This document shows, piece after piece, positions 30,598 through 42,719 of a stretch of DNA of 64,000 nt (positions are counted from its first letter, which is position 1; each line of letters opens with the position of its first letter). Both the position numbers and the translations under genes were made by a program. The stretch covers positions 62,001 through 126,000 of the forward strand of contig NZ_JASBVP010000013.1 in NCBI RefSeq assembly GCF_029961025.1. The letters are read 5' to 3'. Below the pieces are notes generated by a model. That model was not told the DNA's origin. It searched no databases and saw only the letters and a program-made list of their open reading frames with translations. The DNA comes from Mycobacterium sp. (GTDB taxonomy: Bacteria > Actinomycetota > Actinomycetes > Mycobacteriales > Mycobacteriaceae).

Positions 30598-32676
30598 TCA
30601 CCTCCTGCGCAGCAAGGTGAATCGGGATTCTTCCGGGACCGGGGGCATGTTGATGATGTGGGCAACCGCGCGAGCCGGATCGATGCGAACGTAGTTGGCT
30701 TGCCCCCATTGGTATTGCTCGCCAGTTATTTCATCGCGAACCCAAAATCGTTCGTAGGGCTCCCTGCCCAGTGCTGCCATGTCCAACCACAAGGTTGCCT
30801 CTTCGGGAGCAAATGCGTTGAGCGTAACTACTACCAGCACGCAGTCTCCGGTAATGGGGTCGAACTTGCTATAGGCGAGTAGCGCGTCGTTGTCGATATG
30901 GTGGAAATGGATGGTGCGCAACTGCTGCAACGCTGGATGCAGTCGGCGGATTGCGTTGAGCCGTGCAATAAATGGTTCCAAAGATCGTCCTTGCGCGAGA
31001 GCGCTGGCGAAGTCGCGGGGTCGCAACTCGTATTTCTCGGAATTCAGGTATTCCTCACTACCCTCATGCAGTGCGTGATGCTCGAAAAGTTCGTAGCCGG
31101 AATACATTCCCCATGACGGACCCATGGTCGCCGCCAGCACCGCCCGGATGGCGAACATCCCGGGTCCGTTGTGCTGCAGTACCGCGTGCAGGATGTCCGG
31201 GGTGTTGACGAACAGGTTGGGCCGACGATAGTCGGCGAGTTCGGCAATCTCGCGGCCGAACTCGGTGAGCTCCCCCTTCGACGTGCGCCAGGTGAAGTAG
31301 GTGTAGGACTGGGTGAAACCGAGTTTGGCGAGTCCGTACTGGCGTACCGGCGGGGTGAAGGCCTCGGATAAGAACAGCACGTCGGGGTCGGCCGCTTTGA
31401 CCTGGGCGATCAACCAGGCCCAGAAATCGGGCGGCTTGGTGTGCGGATTGTCGACCCGGAAGAACTTCACGCCGTGATCCACCCAGTAGCGCACCACGCG
31501 CAGCACTTCGCCATACAAGCCGGCCGGGTCATTGCTGAAGTTCAGCGGATAGATGTCCTGGTATTTCTTGGGTGGATTCTCCGCATAGGCGATGGTGCCG
31601 TCGGGCAGTTCGGTGAACCACTGCCGGTGGTCCCGGGCCCAGGGATGATCGGGTGCGCATTGCAGCGCAAGGTCGAGCGCTACCTCCATTCCCAGTTCGC
31701 GTGCTGCCGCGACGAACCGGTCGAAATCCTCGATCGTGCCCAGTTGGGGGTGGATAGCATCGTGACCGCCCTCATCGCTGCCGATCGCCCACGGAGAGCC
31801 GACATCGCCAGGCGCGGCAGTTACGGCGTTGTTGCGGCCCTTACGGTGGATCTTGCCGATGGGATGAATCGGCGGCAGATAAACCACGTCGAAACCCATA
31901 TTGGCGATGCGCGGCAGCGCCGCCGCCGCGGTGGCAAAGGTGCCATGCACCGGATTGCCGTCGGCGTCCCAGCCGCCGGTAGAGCGCGGAAACATCTCGT
32001 ACCACGCGCCGAAACGCGCCAGGGGCCGATCCACCCAGACGCCGTATTGCTCACCGCGGGTCACCAGTTCGCGCAACGGATAGCGGGCCAGCAGCTCGCC
32101 GATCTCAGGTGTCAGCGCCGGCGCGGCCCGGGTCACCGGATCACCCGGCGCGCGCAACGCAGCCGCGGCCGCCAGCAGCGGCTCGCGTTGCGCACGCGGC
32201 ACCCCGGCGGCGGCGCGCTCGAAGAGCCGGGCACCCACCAGCAGATCGTTGGACAGTTCCGTCTCTCCCTGGCCGGCATCCAGTTTGGCCACCGTCGCGC
32301 GGCGCCAGGTGTGGATCGGGTCACCCCACCCGTCGACCCGGAAGGTCCACAATCCAACGCGGTCCGGGATGAACTGGCCATGAAAGACGAAAGGTTCCGC
32401 ACCCATCGTCATCGGCAGCAGCAGCGGTTTGACACGGAGGTGAGCACCGGGGGCTTCCGGGTCAAGGACCGGCACAGCCGGGGTGCCGCGCAGTTCGGGA
32501 ACTTGCGGGTAGCGTGGCCCCAGATAGCGCACGACCAGGGTCGCCGCAACGGCCTCATGACCTTCCCGCCATACCGCGGCGCGGACCGGCACGACCTCGC
32601 CGACCACCGCTTTGGCGGGGTACTTGCCGCAGGAAACCACGGGCTGGACGTCATCAATCACGATCCGACCGGGCAC
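30598..32676 (-). CDS. glgE: Alpha-1,4-glucan:maltose-1-phosphate maltosyltransferase GlgE
   Basis: 692 residues, GH13 subfamily 3. It adds maltose units from maltose-1-phosphate to alpha-glucan; loss causes toxic maltose-1-phosphate build-up, so it is a validated target. GTG 32676 is the start because an in-frame TAA lies two codons upstream; the protein is ~10 residues shorter at the N-terminus than M. tuberculosis GlgE. Nucleophile Asp in [14 protein letters not shown] and acid Glu in [12 protein letters not shown] are present. Donor-binding region [13 protein letters not shown] is intact. It forms an operon with glgB, divergent from glgP. Confidence 0.96.
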   Translation of the reverse strand: MPGRIVIDDVQPVVSCGKYPAKAVVGEVVPVRAAVWREGHEAVAATLVVRYLGPRYPQVPELRGTPAVPVLDPEAPGAHLRVKPLLLPMTMGAEPFVFHGQFIPDRVGLWTFRVDGWGDPIHTWRRATVAKLDAGQGETELSNDLLVGARLFERAAAGVPRAQREPLLAAAAALRAPGDPVTRAAPALTPEIGELLARYPLRELVTRGEQYGVWVDRPLARFGAWYEMFPRSTGGWDADGNPVHGTFATAAAALPRIANMGFDVVYLPPIHPIGKIHRKGRNNAVTAAPGDVGSPWAIGSDEGGHDAIHPQLGTIEDFDRFVAAARELGMEVALDLALQCAPDHPWARDHRQWFTELPDGTIAYAENPPKKYQDIYPLNFSNDPAGLYGEVLRVVRYWVDHGVKFFRVDNPHTKPPDFWAWLIAQVKAADPDVLFLSEAFTPPVRQYGLAKLGFTQSYTYFTWRTSKGELTEFGREIAELADYRRPNLFVNTPDILHAVLQHNGPGMFAIRAVLAATMGPSWGMYSGYELFEHHALHEGSEEYLNSEKYELRPRDFASALAQGRSLEPFIARLNAIRRLHPALQQLRTIHFHHIDNDALLAYSKFDPITGDCVLVVVTLNAFAPEEATLWLDMAALGREPYERFWVRDEITGEQYQWGQANYVRIDPARAVAHIINMPPVPEESRFTLLRRR

Positions 32677-32940
32677 CCGTTACTCCGTTCCGTTCCGATT
32701 GCCGGGCTCCTCCCGGACCGGGTGACGGCCCACATCGTCGCCGGGGTTTTGCCGTTTTCGTCGCCGCGACCAACCCGTGCAGTGCTCCTTTGCGACAATC
32801 TGTTCCTCGCTGTTTCTCGGCAACACCCGTCCCGCGGTACCCACCGGCGATACCCACCGTAGTGCCCGGGCACTCCGTGAGTGCCAAGCAGCCGCTTCGA
32901 CGCGCTGCGGTGAGCCGAGCCGTCAGTAAGGTAGTGATCC

Positions 32941-35529
32941 GTGAAAGCTCTCCGCCGGTTTACCGTCCGCGCTCACCTGCCGCAGCGGCTGGCCGCGCTG
33001 GATCAGCTGTCGACCAACTTGCGATGGTCCTGGGAGAAGCCGACGCAGGATCTCTTCGCGGCCATCGACCCGACGCTATGGGAACAATGCGGCCATGACC
33101 CGGTGGCACTGCTGGGCGCGGTGAGCCCCGCCCGGCTCGACGAGTTGGCCGTCGACGCCGATTTCGTGGCCAGGCTCGACGAATTGGCGGCCGACCTGAA
33201 CGACTATTTGACCCGTCCGCTCTGGTATCAGCAGCAGGAGCGCGACGGCCTTGCCATGCCCACCGGGATCGCCTATTTTTCGATGGAATTCGGGGTGGCC
33301 GAGGTGCTGCCCAACTATTCGGGGGGCCTTGGCATCCTCGCCGGAGACCACCTGAAGTCGGCATCCGACCTGGGAGTGCCGCTGATCGGGGTGGGACTGT
33401 ACTACCGCTCCGGGTATTTCCGCCAGTCGCTGAGCGCCGACGGTTGGCAGCGCGAGACATACCCTTCACTGGATCCGCAGGGGTTGCCGTTGCGGTTGCT
33501 GAGCGACGGCGGCGAGCCGGTGCTGATCGAGCTGGCTTTGCCGGACTCCGCGCAGCTTCGGGCGCGAATCTGGGTAGCGCAGGTGGGGAGGGTTCCGTTG
33601 CTTTTGTTGGACTCCGACATCCCGGAGAACGAGCACGGCCTGCGCAGTGTCACCGACCGCCTCTACGGCGGCGACCAGGAGCACCGCATCAAGCAGGAGA
33701 TCCTGGCCGGTATCGGCGGGGTGCGGGCGATCCGGGCGTTCACCGCCATCGAAGGCCTGCCCGTGCCTGAGGTGTTCCACATGAACGAGGGGCACGCCGG
33801 ATTCCTCGGGATCGAACGCATCCGGGAACTGATCACCGAGTCGGGGTTGGATTTCGACACCGCGCTGGCAGTGGTGCGGTCCAGCACGGTGTTCACCACG
33901 CACACCCCGGTGCCGGCCGGCATCGACCGCTTTCCGGTAGAGATGGTTCGACGCTACTTCGACGACACCGGGTCAGCTGCGCTGCTGCCCGGTGTGCCGA
34001 CCGACCGGGTTCTCGCGCTGGGAGCCGAGGATGACCCGGGAACGTTCAATATGGCGCATATGGGTCTGCGGCTGGCGCAACGGGCCAACGGGGTCTCACG
34101 GTTGCACGGCCGGGTGAGCCGGTTCATGTTCAACCAGCTGTGGCGTGGGTTCGACCCCGAGGAGGTGCCGATCGGGTCGATCACCAACGGCGTGCACGGG
34201 CCCACCTGGGCCGCACCGCAGTGGTTGCAGCTGGGGCGTGAACTGGCCGGCTCGGATTCGGCGTTGCGGGAGCCCGCGGTGTGGCAGCGACTGCAGCAGA
34301 TCGACCCGGCGCAGCTGTGGAAAATCCGCTCGCAACTGCGAGCGCTGCTGATCGACGATGTTCGGGTACGGCTGCGCCGATCCTGGCTGGAGCGGGGCGC
34401 GGCCGAGGCTGAATTAGGTTGGATCGCAACGGCATTCGATCCAGAGGTGCTAACAGTCGGGTTCGCGCGGCGGGTCCCGACGTACAAGCGGCTGACGTTG
34501 ATGCTGCGGGACCCGTACCGGTTGGAACGGCTGCTGCTCGATGAGGAACGGCCGATTCAGATGATCGTTGCCGGCAAGTCGCATCCGGCCGACGAGGGCG
34601 GTAAGGCGCTGATCCAGCAGGTGGTTCGGTTCGCCGACCGCCCGGAGGTGCGTCATCGCATCGCTTTTTTGCCCGACTATGACATGTCGATGGCCCGGCT
34701 GTTGTACTGGGGCTGCGATGTCTGGCTGAACAACCCGCTGCGCCCTTTGGAGGCGTGCGGCACATCGGGGATGAAAAGTGCCCTTAACGGCGGGTTGAAT
34801 CTGTCCATCCGCGATGGCTGGTGGGACGAATGGTACGACGGTGAAAACGGCTGGGAGATACCGTCTGCCGACGGTGTGATGGCAGAAGACCGTCGGGACG
34901 ACCTGGAAGCCAGCGCCCTCTATCAGCTGCTGGAGCAGGCGGTGGCACCGAAGTTTTACGAGCGTGACGAGCGCGGGGTGCCACCGCGATGGATCGAAAT
35001 GGTGCGCCACACGCTGCAGGCGCTGGGCCCCAAGGTGTTGGCGTCTCGCATGGTGCGCGAGTATGTCGAGCAGTACTATCGTCCGGCGGCTCAGTCGCTG
35101 CGCAGGACCGTTGGTGCCGGCGCCGACGGTGCCGAGTTCGGACCGGCTCGAGAGCTGGCCGCTTACCGCCGACGCGTCGAAGAGGCATGGCCGAAAATCC
35201 AGATCACCGACGTCGACAGCACCGGACTGCCCGACACGCCGCTGCTGGGGTCGAAGTTGACCCTGACCGCGACCGTGCAGCTGGCCGGGCTGCGACCGGA
35301 TGAGGTGGCGGTGCAGGCGGTGCTGGGCAGGGTGGACGCCAATGATGCGCTTGTGGATCCGGTCACCGTCGAGATGGCGCACCTGCGCAGCGCCGGTGCC
35401 GGCAAAGAGGTCTTCTCGATGACCACAGCGCTGCCGGTAGCCGGGGCGGTCGGTTACACGGTTCGGGTGCTGCCACAGCACCCACTGCTGGCCGCGCCCA
35501 GCGAACTTGGCCTGGTCACCCTGGCATGA
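32941..35529 (+). CDS. glgP: Glycogen phosphorylase GlgP
   Basis: 862 residues, PLP-dependent. It releases glucose-1-phosphate from alpha-1,4-glucan, and in mycobacteria a reverse or maltose-1-phosphate-related role has been discussed. GTG start. Signature: FSMEFGVAEVLPNYSGGLGILAGDHLKSASDLG, HMNEGHAGFLGIER, and the PLP lysine in EACGTSGMKSALNGGLNLSIRDGWWDE. It has the shorter actinobacterial form, with a C-terminal beta-rich extension (KLTLTATVQLAGLRPDEVAV). The 264-base divergent gap from glgE holds no recognisable operator. Its 3' end overlaps convergent dinG by 14 bases. Confidence 0.95.
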   Translation: MKALRRFTVRAHLPQRLAALDQLSTNLRWSWEKPTQDLFAAIDPTLWEQCGHDPVALLGAVSPARLDELAVDADFVARLDELAADLNDYLTRPLWYQQQERDGLAMPTGIAYFSMEFGVAEVLPNYSGGLGILAGDHLKSASDLGVPLIGVGLYYRSGYFRQSLSADGWQRETYPSLDPQGLPLRLLSDGGEPVLIELALPDSAQLRARIWVAQVGRVPLLLLDSDIPENEHGLRSVTDRLYGGDQEHRIKQEILAGIGGVRAIRAFTAIEGLPVPEVFHMNEGHAGFLGIERIRELITESGLDFDTALAVVRSSTVFTTHTPVPAGIDRFPVEMVRRYFDDTGSAALLPGVPTDRVLALGAEDDPGTFNMAHMGLRLAQRANGVSRLHGRVSRFMFNQLWRGFDPEEVPIGSITNGVHGPTWAAPQWLQLGRELAGSDSALREPAVWQRLQQIDPAQLWKIRSQLRALLIDDVRVRLRRSWLERGAAEAELGWIATAFDPEVLTVGFARRVPTYKRLTLMLRDPYRLERLLLDEERPIQMIVAGKSHPADEGGKALIQQVVRFADRPEVRHRIAFLPDYDMSMARLLYWGCDVWLNNPLRPLEACGTSGMKSALNGGLNLSIRDGWWDEWYDGENGWEIPSADGVMAEDRRDDLEASALYQLLEQAVAPKFYERDERGVPPRWIEMVRHTLQALGPKVLASRMVREYVEQYYRPAAQSLRRTVGAGADGAEFGPARELAAYRRRVEEAWPKIQITDVDSTGLPDTPLLGSKLTLTATVQLAGLRPDEVAVQAVLGRVDANDALVDPVTVEMAHLRSAGAGKEVFSMTTALPVAGAVGYTVRVLPQHPLLAAPSELGLVTLA

Positions 35530-37543
35530 CGTCGAGTGACGCGCGCAGCCGTTGGAGCGCCCTGCGAACCTGCGTCGGATCGGTGGTCGGCCAGAACGGC
35601 GGCAGTGAGGCGCGCAGGTAACCGCCGTAGCGGGCGGTCACCATTCGGCAGTCAAGCACCGCGATCACCCCGCGGTCGCCGACGGTGCGCAGCAGCCGGC
35701 CCGCTCCCTGCGCCAGCAGCAGCGCGGCGTGGCTGGCGGCGATCGCCATGAACCCGTTGCCGCCGTGCGCGGACACCGCACGCTGCCGGGCGCTCAGCAG
35801 TGGGTCGTCGGGCCGCGGAAAGGGGATCCGGTCGATGATGACCAGCGACAGCGACGGTCCGGGGACGTCGATGCCCTGCCACAGCGACAGCGTGCCAAAC
35901 AGCGAGGTCGCAGGGTCGGCGGCGAACTGATCGATCAGCGCGGCGGTGCTGTCGTCGCCCTGGCACAGCACCGGGGTGGACAGCCGCTCCCGCATGGCCT
36001 CGGCGGTGACGCGGGCCGCCCGCATCGACGAGAACAGTCCCAGCGTGCGCCCCCCGGCCGCGCTGACGAGTTCGGCGATTTCGGTGAGCTGCTCAGCGGA
36101 GCCGGTGCCGTCAAGGCCCGGAGGCGGCAGGTGGGCGGCGACGTAGAGGATTCCCGCCTTGGCGTGCTGAAACGGTGAGCCCACGTCGAGTCCCCGCCAG
36201 CGCGGGCGGTCCGGCTCCGCGGCGGTCGGTGGGCCGCTGAGACCCCAGGCCGTGGCCATCGCGTCGAAGGATCCCCCGAGAGCCAGCGTGGCCGAGGTCA
36301 ACACCGTCGTCGAGCGGGTGAACACCTGGCTGCGCAGCACCCCGGCCACCGACAGCGGCGCCACCCGCAGCGCGGCCCGTGGCAGATCGTGGCTATCCTC
36401 GCGGTCCAGCCAGACCACGTCGCCGCGATCGGGGACCGCGGGGCCAAATGACGCCAAAATGCGTGACGCCGTTTCGGAGATTTCGGTAAGGCCGGTGACC
36501 GCCTGGGCGCGCGCCGCTGCCGCCGCGGTGTCCGCAGGTGATGTGTCGATCGCCGACCGCGCCGCGCCCGCAGCGTCGCGCAGCGCGGTGAGGTGCGTCG
36601 CCAACGGGTCGCCGAGGCGATCGATGCGGCCGGGAGGCATCTCGTCGATCGCCACGGTGAAGGCCGCCGACGCCGCTTGCAGCCGTTGGATCAGTTCCGG
36701 TTCAACCAGCCGGACGACCCGCCGGGTGGTGACGGCGAGCGCCGTTGGCGTCAACTCCCCGGTGGCCACCGCTGTGACGCGGTCCACCAGCTCGTGGGCC
36801 TCGTCGACCACCAGCAGCCGGTGCTCGGGCAGCACCGCCGACTCGCTCAGGGCATCGATGGCCAGCAACGCGTGGTTGGTGACCACGACGTCGACGGTGA
36901 AGGCCCGGTCCCGCGCCCGCTCGGCGAAGCACTGAGCGCCGAACGGGCAGCGAGGGGCGCCCAGACATTCCCGCGCCGAGACGCTGACCTGAGCCCAGGC
37001 CCGATCCGACACACCGGGCCGCAGATCGTCCCAGTCCCCGGACGCGGTGCTCGACGCCCACGCGGTGAGCCGCTGCATGTCGCGGACCGACGCGGGGGCC
37101 CCGGGCGGCTCAAAGAGCTCATCTTGCGGGTCGTTCCCGGCGTCGGCGTGGTCCGCGGCACCATTGTGTATCTTGTTCAGGCACAGATAGTTTCGCCGGC
37201 CCTTGAGAAGTGCGAACCGGGGCCGGCGGGGCAGCTCATCGGACAGCGCGTCGGCCAGCCGCGGCAGATCGCGATCGATGAGTTGGCGCTGTAATGCGAT
37301 GGTCGCGGTGGACACCACCACCGGCGTGTCGGCCGAGACCGCATGCATGATCGCCGGGACGAGATACGCCAGCGACTTGCCGGTGCCGGTCCCGGCCTGG
37401 ACCACAAGGTGCTCACCGGTGTCGAAGGCGTGCGCGACCGCTTCGGCCATCAACAGTTGGCCGCGGCGCTCGCTGCCGCCGATCGCGGCCACCGCGGTGG
37501 CCAGCAGCCGGGGCACGGACAAATCTGGCGTGGCTTCTCCCAA
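35516..37543 (-). CDS. dinG: DinG-family iron-sulfur DNA helicase
   Basis: 675 residues, XPD-like superfamily 2 helicase acting 5' to 3' on forked DNA, R-loops and G-quadruplexes. Motifs: Q-motif RRGQLLMAEAV, Walker A QAGTGTGKSLAY, four Fe-S cysteines (NYLCLNK, ARECLGAPRCPFGAQCF), DEAH box VVDEAHELVD, motif VI AQGAGRLLR. Orthologue of Rv1329c. It overlaps convergent glgP, and pncB begins upstream 12 bases away on the same strand, so pncB-dinG may be one transcript. Confidence 0.94.
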   Translation of the reverse strand: MGEATPDLSVPRLLATAVAAIGGSERRGQLLMAEAVAHAFDTGEHLVVQAGTGTGKSLAYLVPAIMHAVSADTPVVVSTATIALQRQLIDRDLPRLADALSDELPRRPRFALLKGRRNYLCLNKIHNGAADHADAGNDPQDELFEPPGAPASVRDMQRLTAWASSTASGDWDDLRPGVSDRAWAQVSVSARECLGAPRCPFGAQCFAERARDRAFTVDVVVTNHALLAIDALSESAVLPEHRLLVVDEAHELVDRVTAVATGELTPTALAVTTRRVVRLVEPELIQRLQAASAAFTVAIDEMPPGRIDRLGDPLATHLTALRDAAGAARSAIDTSPADTAAAAARAQAVTGLTEISETASRILASFGPAVPDRGDVVWLDREDSHDLPRAALRVAPLSVAGVLRSQVFTRSTTVLTSATLALGGSFDAMATAWGLSGPPTAAEPDRPRWRGLDVGSPFQHAKAGILYVAAHLPPPGLDGTGSAEQLTEIAELVSAAGGRTLGLFSSMRAARVTAEAMRERLSTPVLCQGDDSTAALIDQFAADPATSLFGTLSLWQGIDVPGPSLSLVIIDRIPFPRPDDPLLSARQRAVSAHGGNGFMAIAASHAALLLAQGAGRLLRTVGDRGVIAVLDCRMVTARYGGYLRASLPPFWPTTDPTQVRRALQRLRASLDVMPG

Positions 37544-37555
37544 GTGGCGGCGGTG

Positions 37556-38857
37556 TTATCCGGCGGGGATGTGCAGTGTCGGGATCGCCGGCTCACCGTG
37601 CGACAAGTTCAGACCCTCCCACGGTAGGCTGCGCAAACCGGATTCCACCAGCTTGCGCGCGGCAGTCAGGTCCACGTCGACCACCGCTCGCCCGGCGCGG
37701 ACCAGCGGGGTGGTCAACACTCGGTGCGGCTCCGCGACGTCGGGCGGGCGGCCCGCCGGGTGCACGATCTCCTCGGTGATGGTGCCGGTGGGACGCGCCA
37801 GCCGCAACGCCTCCTTGCGGCCGCCCAGGGACTCTTTGCGGCTGCTGCGCTTCTGCACCGGCCGGCCGTCCACTTCCACCAGCTTGTACACCATGTTCGC
37901 GGTCGGTGCACCCGATCCCGTCACCAGCGCCGTGCCGACCCCATAGCTATCCACCGGCTCGGCGCGCAGTCCGGCGATGGCGAATTCGTCGAGATCACCG
38001 GACACCACAATTTTGGTCTGCGTGGCGCCCAACCGGTCGAGCTGCTCGCGCACCTGACGGGCCAGCACCCCCAACTCGCCGGAATCAATGCGCACCGCGC
38101 CGAGTGCGGTTCCGGCGGCCGCTACGGCGTTGGCCACCCCGGTTGTCACGTCGTAGGTGTCCACCAGCAGCGTGGTGTTGGGGCCCAGCGCGTCGACCTG
38201 CGCACGAAACGCGGCCAGCTCGTCAGGTCCGTCGGCGCGGGTGTGCAGCAAGGTGAACGCATGGGCGGCGGTGCCCTCCGCCGGAACGCCATATCGGCGC
38301 TGGGCCTCCAGGTTGGACGACCCGGCGAAGCCGGCGATATAGGCCGCACGGGCCGCCGCAACGGCGGCCCGCTCGTGCGTGCGCCTAGAGCCCATCTCGA
38401 TGAGCGGGCGGCCGTGGGCGGCACTGACCATACGGGCCGCCGCTGAGGCGATGGCGCTATCGTGGTTAAAGATCGACAGCGCCAGGGTTTCCAGCACCAC
38501 ACATTCGGCGAAACTGCCGTGCACCGAAAGCACGGGCGATCCGGGGAAATACAGTTCCCCCTCCAGGTAACCGTCGACGTCGCCGCGAAACTGAAAATCC
38601 CGCAGATACGCCAGCGTTTCCCGGTCGAGGAATTCGGCCAGCATGTCCAGAGCGACGTCGTCGAACCGGAATTCCGGCAGCACTTCCAAAAACCGGCCGG
38701 TGCCGGCGACCACGCCATAACGGCGCCCTTCGGGCAGGCGGCGGGCGAACAGCTCGAAGGTGGTCCGGCGATTTGCGGTGCCGTCGCGCAGCGCCGCCGC
38801 GAGCATGGTCAGCTCGTACTTGTCGGTCAGCAGCCCGACAGGAGACGAGTCGTGCAC
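37556..38857 (-). CDS. pncB1: Nicotinate phosphoribosyltransferase
   Basis: 433 residues. It makes nicotinate mononucleotide from nicotinate and PRPP in the NAD salvage pathway. GTG 38857 ([19 protein letters not shown]) is chosen: upstream in-frame sequence does not resemble the family. Motifs: TDKYELTM at the N-terminus, [29 protein letters not shown] in the phosphoribosyl region, [14 protein letters not shown] and the [12 protein letters not shown] phosphate loop. It is divergent from clpS with a 46-base gap and corresponds to Rv1330c. Confidence 0.93.
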   Translation of the reverse strand: MHDSSPVGLLTDKYELTMLAAALRDGTANRRTTFELFARRLPEGRRYGVVAGTGRFLEVLPEFRFDDVALDMLAEFLDRETLAYLRDFQFRGDVDGYLEGELYFPGSPVLSVHGSFAECVVLETLALSIFNHDSAIASAAARMVSAAHGRPLIEMGSRRTHERAAVAAARAAYIAGFAGSSNLEAQRRYGVPAEGTAAHAFTLLHTRADGPDELAAFRAQVDALGPNTTLLVDTYDVTTGVANAVAAAGTALGAVRIDSGELGVLARQVREQLDRLGATQTKIVVSGDLDEFAIAGLRAEPVDSYGVGTALVTGSGAPTANMVYKLVEVDGRPVQKRSSRKESLGGRKEALRLARPTGTITEEIVHPAGRPPDVAEPHRVLTTPLVRAGRAVVDVDLTAARKLVESGLRSLPWEGLNLSHGEPAIPTLHIPAG

Positions 38858-38903
38858 AGCGCAACGGTATCGGGCGCGGCAACCCGCCCGGTATCCTGGA
38901 GTC

Positions 38904-39206
38904 ATGGTTGCCTCAGCGCCTACCAAGCCCGACACCACCGGGCAACGGCATGTCGATGCGGGCGATGCCACGGCAGGTCCGTGGGTCACCATCGTGTGGG
39001 ACGATCCCATCAACCTGATGAGCTATGTGACATATGTCTTCCAGAAGCTGTTCGGCTACAGCGAGCCGCACGCCACCAAGCTGATGCTGCAGGTGCACAA
39101 CGAAGGCAAGGCCGTGGTGTCGTCGGGCAGTCGGGAGGCCATGGAAGTCGACGTGTCCAGGCTGCATGCCGCCGGGTTGTGGGCAACGATGCAGCAGGAC
39201 CGATAG
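38904..39206 (+). CDS. clpS: ATP-dependent Clp protease adaptor ClpS
   Basis: 100 residues. It delivers N-degron substrates to the ClpC1 unfoldase. The variable N-terminal ~28 residues are followed by the core [46 protein letters not shown], with the N-end pocket Asp-Asp-Pro-Ile-Asn and the HNEGKAVV ClpC-contact segment. ATG 38904 agrees with the length of Rv1331 (101 residues). It heads a run of same-strand genes reaching to the peptidase and sulfur-carrier genes. Confidence 0.95.
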   Translation: MVASAPTKPDTTGQRHVDAGDATAGPWVTIVWDDPINLMSYVTYVFQKLFGYSEPHATKLMLQVHNEGKAVVSSGSREAMEVDVSRLHAAGLWATMQQDR

Positions 39207-39231
39207 CTCTCAAAGGACTTTCGGGATCGCC

Positions 39232-39804
39232 GTGCGCAAGTGGAAGCGGGTCGAGACGGCCGAGGGCCCCCGCTTTCGATCCGCATTGGACCCGCACGAG
39301 GCGGCGTTGCTCAAGACCATGGTCGGCTCGTTGATCGCCATGCTCGACGAGCGGGAGTCGTCCGCGCCCCCGGACGAACTCGAGCAGATCACCGGCCTAC
39401 ACACCGGAAACGCCGAACCGCCCAGCGACGCGACACTACGCCGGTTGCTACCTGATTTCCACAAGGCCGACGGTTCGGAGAACACCGATAGCCTGAACGC
39501 CGCGCTGCGCAGCCTGCATGAGCCGGAGATCATTGACGCCAAACGTGTTGCCGCACAACAGTTATTGGACTCCGTCCCGGACGCTGGCGGCCGGTTCGAG
39601 CTGACCGAGGAAGGCGCGAACGCCTGGATCGCCGCGGTCAACGACGTCCGGCTGGCGCTGGGCACCATGCTGGGCGTCGGCCCCGACGGGCCGGAGCGGC
39701 TGCCCGACGGCCATCCGCTGGCTGCGCATCTCGAGGTGTATCAGTGGCTGACCGTCTTGCAGGAATACCTAGTATTGGCGTTGATGGGTAAGCCTGCCCG
39801 ATGA
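39232..39804 (+). CDS. DUF2017 protein (Rv1332-like)
   Basis: 190 residues, mostly helical and acidic, starting at GTG 39232 (MRKWKRVETAEG). DUF2017 genes regularly follow clpS in actinobacteria, suggesting a link to ClpS-ClpC1 proteolysis. Conserved stretches: DPHEAALLKTMVGSLIAMLDERE, LLPDFHKADG, DVRLALGTMLGV, YQWLTVLQEYLVLALM. There are no catalytic motifs. The gap to clpS is 25 bases. Confidence 0.85.
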   Translation: MRKWKRVETAEGPRFRSALDPHEAALLKTMVGSLIAMLDERESSAPPDELEQITGLHTGNAEPPSDATLRRLLPDFHKADGSENTDSLNAALRSLHEPEIIDAKRVAAQQLLDSVPDAGGRFELTEEGANAWIAAVNDVRLALGTMLGVGPDGPERLPDGHPLAAHLEVYQWLTVLQEYLVLALMGKPAR

Positions 39805-39811
39805 ATTGCCT

Positions 39812-40852
39812 ATGAATTCCATCACCGACGTAGGGGGCATCCTCGTCGGCCACTTTCAGCAACTGGACCCCGATGTCACCATGGGCAGCGGTTGGGCGAC
39901 GGGCGTCACCGTGGTGTTGGCTCCGCCTGGCACGGTGGGTGCCGTCGATTCCCGAGGCGGCGCTCCCGGCAGCCGGGAGACCGATCTGCTCGACCCCGCC
40001 AACACCGTGCGATACGTCGATGCGGTGCTGATCGCCGGCGGCAGTGCCTACGGGCTGGCGGCCGCGGACGGCGTCATGCGCTGGTTGGAGGAACGCGCTC
40101 GCGGTGTCGCGCTGGCCGGCGGGGTAGTCCCCATCGTGCCGGCCGCGGTGATCTTCGATCTGGATGTCGGTGCCTGGAAGCGGCGGCCGACCGCCGAGTT
40201 CGGGTACGCGGCCTGCGAGGCGGCGGGGGTGGACATTGCCGTCGGGACGGTCGGTGCGGGGGTGGGCGCCCGCGCCGGCGCGCTTAAGGGCGGTGTCGGG
40301 ACCGCGTCGGCGACGCTGGAGTGTGGGGTCACCGTCGGCGCACTCGCCGCGGTGAACTGTGCGGGCGACGTCATCGACCGGGCTACCGGCCTGCCGTGGC
40401 TGGCGTACCTGGTCGACGAGTTCGGGCTGATACCGCCGCCGGCCGAGCAAATCGCCGCGCTGGCGCGGCTGAAAACCCCATCAAGCTTGCTGAACACGAC
40501 GGTGGCGGTGGTGGCCACCGACGCCGTGCTCAGTCCGTCCGGGTGCCGGCAGGTCGCCAGTGCCGCCCACGACGGACTGGCCCGGGCGATCCGGCCGGCA
40601 CACACCCCCGTCGACGGCGATATGGTGTTCGCGCTGGCCACCGGCGCCGTCGCCGGGGCGCCGTCGGCTATCGAGACGCCGGCGGCATTTTCTCCCGAGA
40701 CGGCGCTGCTGAGCGCGGTCGCCGCGGCGGCGGCCGACTGCCTGGCCCGTGCCGTGCTGGCCGGTGTGCTCACCGCCGAGTCAGTGGCCGGAATACCGAC
40801 GTATCGCGGCATGTTGCCGGGAGCGTTCGAGCAACCGAAGGGAAACCGGTGA
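39812..40852 (+). CDS. P1/DmpA-family Ntn aminopeptidase
   Basis: 346 residues; ATG 39812 (MNSITDVGGILVGH) matches Rv1333, and a TTG two codons upstream is less likely. The family self-cleaves before a nucleophilic Ser/Thr: here LNTTVAVVATDAVL (near residue 230) provides GxNTT-like residues, consistent with processing into alpha and beta chains. NAxxxN-type GGSAYGLAAADGVMRWLEE and GAxxGAGGAxGG-like VGAGVGARAGALKGGVGTAS build the oxyanion region. Substrate is unknown. It ends one base before mec. Confidence 0.88.
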   Translation: MNSITDVGGILVGHFQQLDPDVTMGSGWATGVTVVLAPPGTVGAVDSRGGAPGSRETDLLDPANTVRYVDAVLIAGGSAYGLAAADGVMRWLEERARGVALAGGVVPIVPAAVIFDLDVGAWKRRPTAEFGYAACEAAGVDIAVGTVGAGVGARAGALKGGVGTASATLECGVTVGALAAVNCAGDVIDRATGLPWLAYLVDEFGLIPPPAEQIAALARLKTPSSLLNTTVAVVATDAVLSPSGCRQVASAAHDGLARAIRPAHTPVDGDMVFALATGAVAGAPSAIETPAAFSPETALLSAVAAAAADCLARAVLAGVLTAESVAGIPTYRGMLPGAFEQPKGNR

Positions 40853-40853
40853 C

Positions 40854-41299
40854 GTGCTGCTGATTCGAGCTGATTTGGTGGACGCGATGATCGCACATGC
40901 CCGCTCCGACCACCCGGACGAAGCCTGCGGAGTGCTCGCCGGCCCGGAAGGATCCGACCGGCCGGAGCGCCACATCGCCATGGCGAACGCCGAGCGGTCG
41001 CCGACGTTCTACCGGTTCGATTCGGCCGAACAACTCAAGGTGTGGCGTGCCATGGAAGACGCAGGTGAGGCCCCGATCGTCATCTATCATTCGCACACCG
41101 CGACCGAGGCCTACCCGAGCCGGACCGACGTGAGCCTGGCCGCCGAACCGGATGCGCACTATGTGGTGGTGTCCACCCGAGACCCGGACCGGCCCGAGGT
41201 GCGCAGCTTTCGCATCGTCAACGGCACTGTCACCGAAGAGCCGGTCAAGATCGTCAAGCAGTATCAGAGGCACTATCAGATCAGGGAAGAATCCGAGCC

Positions 41300-41303
<4 letters not shown>
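40854..41303 (+). CDS. mec: JAMM-domain zinc metallopeptidase Mec
   Basis: 149 residues. Mec releases cysteine from the CysO-cysteine adduct in the sulfur-carrier route of cysteine synthesis. The JAMM metal motif H-x-H-x(7)-S-x-x-D is clear in YHSHTATEAYPSRTDVSLA, and the catalytic Glu lies in DEACGVLAGP. GTG 40854 starts one base after the upstream stop. mec-cysO-cysM are joined by ATGA overlaps, so the three partners are co-translated. Here Mec may also process CysO itself, since CysO ends GGSR rather than GG. Confidence 0.94.

Positions 41304-42719
<1,416 letters not shown>

Noticed and set aside
31441..32862. 473-codon plus-strand frame opposite glgE
   Set aside because: Composition is typical of antisense to a GC-rich gene, there is no ribosome binding site, and GlgE is unambiguous on the other strand.
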